From NCBI GenBank assembly GCA_023101885.1, contig JALPQD010000360.1, positions 1,178,001-1,242,000 on the forward strand: a stretch of 64,000 nucleotides of DNA, in the 5' to 3' direction. Both the position numbers and the translations under genes were made by a program. Source of the DNA: Typhlomys cinereus. Lineage: Eukaryota; Chordata; Mammalia; Rodentia; Platacanthomyidae. Numbering within the stretch: position 1 is the stretch's first letter; the number at the start of each line of letters is the position of its first letter. Positions 56,695 through 64,000 of the stretch are shown piece by piece. The notes below the pieces were generated by a model. It had not been told where the DNA came from. It was given only the letters and a program-made list of their open reading frames with translations, and did no database searches.

Positions 56695-58025
56695 CTTCTA
56701 GGCGATTCTCAAATCCAGTTGAGAGTCAGGATTATTATTTTCCTCATTCAAGTGCATACATTTGTTTGGGATATTATTTTAAGGTAGCTTCCTATTTTTT
56801 TGTAACTCATGTAAGTGGGTGGTGTTTTCCAGAATTTTCTAAAATGGCATTTGGCTAGCCATTAGGAGGAAGCTATTATTGGTACAAGAGAAAGCTATTA
56901 TTAATCTTTATTTATAAGCTGCATGAACTATCTTACTAGTGCCTATAGCACTTCAATTAATATTATTTGGTTTCCAGTTGCCCAAATATGTCATATACAA
57001 ATAATAAAACTTTCCCCCTACTCTCTTTTCTTTGCGGCTTACAAGGTAAAGAACACTAGTGTCTAAAGACCACGATGCTTTGCTTCCAGCTGTTTAACAC
57101 TTGCTTTCTGAGCTGCGTTGGTCAATGTATGGTTACAGGTCTTGGTGGTCACACCTGAATGAACATCTCAGAATTCGTACAAGGCCAGCCATCTTCATCT
57201 TCCCTAACTTTTAAGCTGCTTCTTGCCTTAAGTGAGTTACCCCAAATGAGTAATTCTTCCAGAGTTCTTAACTAAAAATTGAAGTGTTGCTAGCAATGTA
57301 GACTGGTCTTCTTTATCATGCTATCAACTCTTCTATTAATGTCTAGCTAAGTGAGAATTTTGGTTCATATAGAGGTTTATAATTTTATTTCTATTGAAAT
57401 CAATATTAAAGCTTTCCCCCCTTTGTTCATTAGTAGAATAATTTGCATAAAGGCCCTTCCTGTGAGTGAAAAAGCTCCCTCTTCTAATAAATCATTTCAG
57501 GGAATATTTTACTGTTTGCTCTATAAGGCTGATATAAACTTGCTAATATATACTTTAAGATTTTTCTACATATTTGTCAATGAAACTTTCATATAGTTGG
57601 TCTTTTATGCATGTGCACTTTTTGTTTTAAAATCAGAAGTTTAGCAAGGTGATCAAACGATCAAACAATTTTTCAGATGCTGAAATAGCTTAAACGGTAA
57701 GTTTTCATATAAAACCCTCAGAGCCCAGAGCCTTTTTGAAAGTTCTTTGATGACTCCATTCATTCATGACTTGTCTGTCAGTATCTGCTGCCATTATTTT
57801 TGCTTTCTAAAGACTCATTCACTTCATAGAAACATAAATCTTTTAATGTAGCTCAAACATTACGATTCTTCACCATTTATTTTCTTCCAAGTCTGTTTTC
57901 TTTTTCTTATCTATTTTCTCATTTGGTCTCCAGCTGCCTTTATAATTGGCATCATTTCTCCCAAGATTGTACCACTGAGTTGTCTTTCAGTCTTCAAGTT
58001 TTAGGCTTTGAGGTTTCAATACCCT
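56695..58025. other. AT-rich intronic sequence
   Basis: No gene recognised. The open frame at 57351-57596 is Ile/Phe-rich and composition-driven. Confidence 0.45.
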
Positions 58026-58029
58026 CTAA

Positions 58030-58750
58030 GTTTTTAAATGTATTTTTTGTTTGTTTTTGTTTTTTTATTTTTTCTACTTTCACAAGCATATTGAGTATTC
58101 ATCCCAGTTTCCCTTCCTGCCCCCTTCCTTACATTCCCTCCCTTTCCTTTGCCATTCCCTCCCATCCTTCCCACCCTTCCGCCTGTGTGCTTCTGTGGAC
58201 CCCAGGATTCACTCTGGCCTGTCTACTCCTGTGGGTGCTCAGGCCTTCATGATATATCAAGTTATCTCTCTTCGGACTCCACTGATATGTGCATTTCCCT
58301 TCACTCAGCCAGCTTTAGACCCAAAGGTTTCCACTGTAAGTGCCTGTTCTATAGGTATAATAACAGCTACGTACAGAGCGGTTTGATGTACTGTTTTCCT
58401 ATCTATAGATTTATTGGTTGTCCTCCCTATTGATTTTTTTTCCTTCCCCCCTTTTTTATAGGTTCTTATTTTAGTTTATAGAAACAGGGATGTGTACCAT
58501 TCTGAGAAGCAGGTCTTGAATCCAATCAGAAAGCTGTTGTTTTTCTCCTTGGTACTCAGGCCGCTATTACACTGGTGTTTACCTGTTGCCCTAGTGATTT
58601 ATGTTGCAATTTACAGATCTCATGCCATTGATGGGGCCTGTGATTATTTCTCTCCCCCAGCAGCTTCTGCAGTATTCCCTGGGTCAACTATCCAGCAAGG
58701 AGAAAGTCCTCAGACCAATTGCAGTTGACATATTTTTTTTATTCAATTGC

Positions 58751-58787
<37 letters not shown>

Positions 58788-59680
58788 ACCACAGGCGAAT
58801 TTCAGGAACCACCATGGACGCCTCCTTGTTTACTCTGCCTTAGGATGCACAGGCTGCGCCCTACCAGGACCCCAAACGCAGGCCAACCCCGCTTCTGCCC
58901 GGCGTCTATACGTGGAGTCTAGGATCCGAACTCAGGACCTTCCGCCTGCAAGGCAGAGGCTTAACCCCTGAGCCACCTCTCCAGCCCCTCAGTTGACATA
59001 TTTTGCCCATGTTCTGTGATACATTTGTGTTGCATCTTCAGTAATACGGTCTTACAGACAGATTTTGGAGAGCAACAGAGAGCAATGGCAAAAGCCTATA
59101 ATGTTTGGTGCCTTTAAGACCTCTCTGACCAAGATTTTATCAGGAAGTGACATATTCTGTTAATTCTAGTACAATTTTGTCCCTGGGTTCTAAGTGGATC
59201 AGCTCAAGGCTTTTTTTCTCCCCTGTTTTCCCCATTCTGTGCTCCTCTGCATAGGGACTGCCCATTCTTGTTCCTTTCTTCAAAAGACTTTTTTTACGTA
59301 TTACTAGCATAAGATGTTCCTTTGGGGTTTTTTCATAATCTTAGGATTTTTTTGTAAGTCCCTGTGTCCCTCCTATCTCCTATCCCCTCATTCCCCACTA
59401 TACATTTTCCCCATTTATTGCCTCCCTCCCCCTTGTCCTGGTATCCTAAATCTCCCCTTTAAAAGGTTTCACCTTAACCATCCCTTCCTACCTTCCCACT
59501 CATAGGTCTTTTTTGAATTTTCTTGCTCTTATAGTGCTTCCAATCCAAATACACTGACAAGGATATCAGTTCAATCATCTGCATGTACGAGAGAACATGC
59601 TATTTGAAGTCAGCTTGCCATTTCAAGCAATGCGTTTCGCTCCTGGGGTTTGTTTATTTTTTACAACCGGATTGAAAATT
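58030..59680 (-). mobile_element. Antisense L1 3' UTR / ORF2 end
   Basis: T-rich start (poly(A) tail reversed), pyrimidine-rich CCCTTCC tract, and at about 59575-59620 TGTACGAGAGAACATGCTATTT. That block parallels TATAAGAGAGAACGTGTGGTATTT at 34328-34351 of the other antisense L1. A young SINE splits it at 58737-58989. Confidence 0.7.
58737..58989 (-). mobile_element. Young B2-like SINE, antisense, with exact TSD
   Basis: Tail TTTATTCAATTG, (GT)n 58753-58784, body, and the inverted head CCCCTGAGCCACCTCTCCAG. It is flanked by a perfect 15-bp TSD CAGTTGACATATTTT (58722-58736 and 58990-59004). Confidence 0.94.
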
Positions 59681-60074
59681 TCATCTCGTCAAGCTTGGTA
59701 TGTTTCAACATGAAGAGGTCCTTTGGGAGAGCCAAACCCTCAGCCAGCCCAGCCACTAGCCCTCTCAGATTAAGTGTCACCTACATGGATGACTGACAAG
59801 CTGACCGCACTCACCGGGTCACTACTGCAACCCCAAAGCAGGGCAAGTTCAAGGATGGAGCACCGTGGGAGAGAATTAGCTAAGTGTCATCGCTCCTGGA
59901 AGACAGCCTTGAGTATAAGATCACTCCAGGTCACTGAAGCCGCAGAAAATTCATAGCCTCGTGTCCTTCTGGATTGACTTTGGCTTCGACACTTCTTTGA
60001 GCTTAGAGATGCAGAAAAGATGTGGCTGCTACCCTCATGAACTCAGAATGGAAGGAAAAATCCTTTCTTTGTAG

Positions 60075-60170
60075 TTTGGTCTTCTGCCTTGTGAGAGTCC
60101 ACGTGGATTTCAACTCATTCTTTTGCTTATGCAACAAACACTTTAACAACTGAGCTATCTCCCTAGCCCT
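60075..60170 (-). mobile_element. B2-like SINE head fragment, antisense
   Basis: ACAACTGAGCTATCTCCCTAGCCC is the reversed tRNA-like head. The body is lost. Confidence 0.6.
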
Positions 60171-60244
60171 TAATTGCTAAAAGAATTTACATATTTTAAT
60201 TTTTAATTTCAATTTTTAATTTTAAAATATTAAATTAACTATTT

Positions 60245-60268
60245 CATTTATTCGTTTCTTTGTTTGTG

Positions 60269-60312
<44 letters not shown>

Positions 60313-60528
60313 CAGAAAGCACTTGTGAGTCCCAGTGAGGGACCAAGGGTGACTTTCGGAATCACCCTGGATTGCCCCTACCTCTTTTTTCCTTCGCTCT
60401 GGGATTTCCCAGGCTCCACCCAGCAGGGCGGGAAGTATAGGCCACCACTATTTTTGCCTGCTGTTTTCATATAGGACCTGGGATCTGAACTCAGGACTTT
60501 CGGCTTTCCAGGCAGGGTCTTAACCTAA
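60245..60528 (-). mobile_element. B2-like SINE, antisense, with (GT)n
   Basis: (GT)n 60269-60310, CCAAGGGTGACTTTCGGAATC, CTCCACCCAGCAGGGCGGG and GGGATCTGAACTCAGGAC. Confidence 0.87.
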
Positions 60529-60639
60529 ACTAGTTATTTTTAGAAGGGCTTATTATAAAGTCAATGGCTTTTGTTTCCAAAAAGAGGTTTAGGTTGAAAG
60601 TGTGAAGTCTCCCAACATATCCATATTTCTATGTAAGAC

Positions 60640-60778
60640 ATGGGCACCGTTGCCATCTTTGTTTTAAAGAAAGGGAAACCAAGACCTCAAAAGATTAGAT
60701 TGCTGGCTGAAAGTCACATAGCCAGGAGACAATGTCACTGGGATTTGGTTCCACTCCTGCCTAAGTCCAAGACTCCAA
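60640..60778 (-). mobile_element. MIR SINE relic, antisense
   Basis: TTTTAAAGAAAGGGAAACCAAG and GAAAGTCACATAGCCAGG are the antisense MIR core. Confidence 0.75.
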
Positions 60779-60779
60779 G

Positions 60780-61165
60780 ATTGTAACGGTTGCTCCTAAT
60801 TATTGCTGTGAGAGAACACCCAAAGTCGAACAATTTAAGGGAGAAAGGGAGATTTACTCGATTCACGGTTCCAAAGGGGAGAAACAGTTTTTCATGGTGG
60901 AGGCGACATGGCTGGTGGCTGAAGCTGGAGGCAGGCTACGTCACTGCAGACATCTTCAGAGAGTCTCTCTTCTTCCCAGTCTTCTTCCCAGTTCTCTGGC
61001 TGCTTTTATCTGGTCCACTACCAGGGAAGTTTCAATCAGATCTAGGGCTGGTCTTTGTATTGGAAATGTATCAAACCATATAATCTCTTCAAGTGGTCTC
61101 AGCTGATCTTAGTTAATGCCAGGTGTAGTCAAGTTGATACCCAGGGTTAACTATCACGAGGATCA
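60780..61165. repeat. LTR-like interspersed repeat
   Basis: AATTATTGCTGTGAGAGAACACCC, ATTTAAGGGAGAAAGGG, TTCATGGTGGAGGC and AGTCAAGTTGATACCC follow the class seen at 37025 and 49980. Confidence 0.6.
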
Positions 61166-61665
61166 TCATCAACACGTGGGTTCCCTCTGAAGATGCGGGG
61201 GGGGGGGGACAAGAGCCTCATTGTGGCGTGAACTCTAACCCTCTCCTGTGAAGGAGAAATGCTCCTATCTAAACTGTAGTCTGAGCGGGGAGCCCCACCT
61301 TCATGGGAACTCTGCCAGTAAGGGAGAACTCAGTAACCTCTTGAGCTCCCAGGCAAACCTAGCTCCCCACTTGTCTGCCCTGGCACATATTCAAAAGCCA
61401 GCCTCCTCTTCTTCTTTTTCCTCTTCTTCCCTTCTGCCTTCCTCCTCCTCTCTACCCCGTTCCCCTTGTCTTCTTTCTACTCCTACTCCTTCCTTCTCCT
61501 TCCTTTTCTTTCTCCGCCACCCCCCTCCTTACTCTTTCTTTCATGAAACAGAGACTAAAAAGAGAACCTGGAAACCCTTGGTTTGAGTCATCTCTCCTCA
61601 TGATAAGAAACAGATCGTCTCGGCTAGACGCATATAGACATTGGAGCTTTCAAAAATGACCTGGG
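61166..61665. other. Intronic unique sequence with CT-rich tract
   Basis: 61405-61525 is TTCTTCCTCC-rich low complexity. No gene. Confidence 0.45.
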
Positions 61666-61669
61666 TTGG

Positions 61670-61825
61670 GGCCAGTGAGACAGATCATTGGGTAAAGCAC
61701 GTGCTTGAAAACCTGGTGGTCTGAGTTCAATCCCTGGAAGGCCCCATGGTGGTAGGAAAGTTGCCCTCTGACCTCCCTCTACCCATGCACCAGGCATGCA
61801 TGCGTGTGCCTTCCCCTACTCACAT

Positions 61826-61887
<62 letters not shown>

Positions 61888-61900
61888 GTAAATACTTTTT
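61670..61900 (+). mobile_element. B3-like SINE with (CT)n
   Basis: TTGGGGCCAGTGAGACAGATC head, GAGTTCAATCCCTGGAAGGCC, CCTCTGACCTCCC, (CT)n 61829-61883 and an ATAAGTAAATAC tail. Confidence 0.82.
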
Positions 61901-62098
61901 TTAATGACCTGAGTTGGACACTAGTTTTTTCCCCTTAAACCATGATTCTGACAGTCTCTTAGTCTCATGGTCTCCTTGGCACCGTGACCTCCCACCCAGG
62001 GTCTCATCTTTCCCACCACAGACCATTTCCCCTGGGACAGGCCACTGTCTCTGCTGCTGACTTCTGGGTCCTCAGAGACTCTGAGCAATATTAGTAAT

Positions 62099-62099
62099 T

Positions 62100-62142
<43 letters not shown>

Positions 62143-62172
62143 GTCTTTCTTTCCTTCTTTCTTTCTTTCTCT
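62099..62172 (+). repeat. (TTTC)n microsatellite
   Basis: Near-perfect TTTC units, then a T run at about 62177-62195. Confidence 0.95.
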
Positions 62173-62195
62173 TCCTTTTTTTTTTTTTTTTTTTT

Positions 62196-62468
62196 GGTTT
62201 AGCCACTTGTGTGTGTGTGAGAGAGAGAGAACTATGTGTCCCCGTAGAGAACCAAGAGTGACTTCGAGAATCATCCTGGATTGCTTCTACCTCATTTTTG
62301 CTTCACTTCGTGATTTCCCAGGCTATGTCCATTAGAGCCAGAAGTGCAGGCTGCTACCATTTCTGCCTGTTTTGTTTGTTTGTTTGTTTTTTCATGGAAC
62401 CTGGGTCTGAACTCAGGACCTTCAGCTTAGGAGGCAGAGATTTAACCCCTGAGCCATCTCTCCAGCCC
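62196..62468 (-). mobile_element. B2-like SINE, antisense
   Basis: GTGTGTGTGAGAGAGAGA edge, CCAAGAGTGACTTCGAGAATC, an internal TTTG expansion near 62370, and the inverted head CCCCTGAGCCATCTCTCCAG. Confidence 0.87.
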
Positions 62469-62729
62469 ACAAATACTGTATTTTGGTCACTAAATTCAGC
62501 AATGCTTTAGCAGAAGGTTGGAGGCTCAAGAGGGAAGAAGGAAGTGAATTCATACTGTTTTTGTTTGTTTGCTTGCTTGCTTTTGGTGAAGGGTTACTCT
62601 GGGTCAGGGGCTATCCTGGAAGTTAATAAATAAGAGATTTGATTTAAGGAAGCCTAGGTAACCTTTCTAGGATTACAGGACAAGGCTAATGGAGACTTTT
62701 TTCTGTGACTTGTCACTGACCGAAGGGCT

Positions 62730-62885
62730 TTGTTTACACTGTCTTTAATATTCACAGCAGCCCGACAAGGAAATTCCATATCATCCCCTGTTGTTGATCA
62801 AAAAGCTGAGGTCCCGAGTGAAGTCACCTGACAAGGGTGATTGTTGGGACTTAGATTTGAATCCAGCTCTTTTGAGTCCTTTGAG
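62730..62885 (-). mobile_element. MIR SINE relic, antisense
   Basis: TTCACAGCAGCCCGACAAGG, AAAAGCTGAGGTCCCGAG and GACTTAGATTTGAATCCAGC match antisense MIR. Confidence 0.72.
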
Positions 62886-63090
62886 CCACCTCTTCCCTTT
62901 GCTTTGGCTTTTGTGGTAGATACTCAGTGGTAAACGTACAGTTTCCTGGACCACATCCGAGCAGAGTATCATGCAACGACCCAGAAGGCCAGGCCCTTGG
63001 GGAAAGATGTCAGACTCTAATCCAAGCTGCTGTCATCTCTTCATTGCCTGACTTCTTGGGCCCCACTTCCAAGGGTTCTACATCATGTAG

Positions 63091-63092
<2 letters not shown>

Positions 63093-63137
<45 letters not shown>
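63093..63137 (+). repeat. (CA)n microsatellite
   Basis: An uninterrupted CA tract with no SINE body next to it. Confidence 0.95.
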
Positions 63138-63139
<2 letters not shown>

Positions 63140-63296
63140 TCTGCCATGGAACATCTGTGGCTTGCTGCTTCTGTGAGTGATTCTATTTTCCACACATCCC
63201 CAGCTCGTTAGAAAGCAAGGCTCCTATTTGTTGGTGGATGTTTGCAATCCGAAGCTGAAACACTACAAAATGATGATTGCACTGATTCACACTGGA

Positions 63297-63298
<2 letters not shown>

Positions 63299-63339
<41 letters not shown>
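63299..63339 (+). repeat. (CA)n microsatellite
   Basis: A second CA tract 160 bp after the previous one, also without a recognisable SINE. Confidence 0.95.
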
Positions 63340-64000
63340 ACCTGATTAGGGAGGACTGATCTTGGACATGTAACCCAACAGTTGTGGTGACTTTGTTCAC
63401 AAGGAGCCAATTGGTAGCAGTGCCCAGCTGGGAACTGTTCATGCAGAGAGAGCTCAGAGATCTTCTGGCCACCCTCCCTACTGAAGTGCCAATGTTTTAA
63501 GGAAATATTTTGTCAAAAAAGTATAGTTAGGAAGCTGAAAGAAACTTACCCCAATTCCACCCCAGCACTACTTCTCTTTTCTCCTCTTCCTCCTCCTCTT
63601 CTTCCTCCTCTCCTCCTTCTCCTCTTTACGAATGCACCTTAGAACCTCCCCAACATCCTTCTGAGATGTTCCATTTCTGGTACTTGGCCAAATGCAGTCT
63701 TCAAAAATACACATTTGGCTAAGAATCTGCCAAAAAAAAAAAAAAAGGAAAGAAAGAAAAAAGAAAGAGAAAAATCCCTTCAGATTGTTAGGTGATGGTG
63801 GGAAAAGACACTTTTTTTTAATTCTAAAAAAAGCACCTTAGCATTTTGTAGGCTTTTATAATTCTGAAACAGCTGAAATGCTAAAACTTTCAAGTTGGCA
63901 GGATGGAAACTAGAATCTGCAAAGCTGGATCCACTCAGCTGGAGGTGGGAGCTTTACAGTTCAGAGGGGTTTCTGGAGTCTGCAGATCTCCCAGCCTCCG
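63340..64000. other. Intronic sequence to window end
   Basis: A CTCCTCTTCC-rich run at 63575-63625 and an A-rich run at 63731-63770. No exon recognised. Confidence 0.45.

Overview
This is a mammalian nuclear window, almost certainly from a rodent. It holds the 5' end of one protein-coding gene in a repeat-rich setting. The exon at 25574-25784 (+) encodes residues 1-70 plus the first base of codon 71 of the voltage-gated calcium channel gamma-3 subunit / TARP gamma-3 (CACNG3). It ends in a GT splice donor at 25785. Roughly 1-24.4 kb is 5' intergenic sequence, 24.4-25.57 kb is the GC-rich promoter and leader, and 25.785-64 kb is the first part of a long first intron. No other functional protein-coding exon can be supported.

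Organism: the window carries B1-, ID- and B1/ID-type SINEs, tRNA-derived B2/B3-like SINEs and rodent-type L1s. The youngest SINE has a B2-like head (TGGCTCAGGGGTTAA) but a body unlike murid B2, and it ends in a (CA)n or (TC)n tract plus an A-rich tail. The B2 superfamily is known from muroids and dipodoids, so a jerboa-like or jumping-mouse-like rodent is my best inference, with low to moderate confidence.

Layout. 181-7151: a full-length, dead L1 with a perfect 14-bp target-site duplication (TSD), carrying a 612-bp solo LTR inserted in ORF2. 7.15-24.4 kb: old SINEs, LTR-like repeats, truncated L1 3' ends, MIR/L2 relics and some unique sequence. 24.4-25.57 kb: CACNG3 promoter and leader with two identical RE1/NRSE (REST) motifs, a compound (CT)n(CA)n microsatellite and a chain of overlapping upstream ORFs reaching the start codon. 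25.8-33.8 kb: intron with mostly unique sequence, SINEs and microsatellites. 33.85-36.19 kb: an antisense L1 3' half interrupted by a SINE. 36.6-58 kb: SINE-dense intron with a nested repeat cluster (44.55-45.45 kb), an internally duplicated MIR, a CpG-enriched patch (48.24-48.66 kb) and a perfect 10-bp minisatellite. 58.03-59.68 kb: a second antisense L1 split by a young SINE. 59.7-64 kb: more SINE, MIR and microsatellite sequence.

Working model (inference): CACNG3 is a neuron-restricted AMPA-receptor auxiliary subunit. The paired RE1 motifs suggest REST silencing outside neurons, and the overlapping uORFs suggest translational restraint. The rest of the window is mainly a record of transposition. 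Most boundaries of old repeats are approximate because no consensus alignment could be run.
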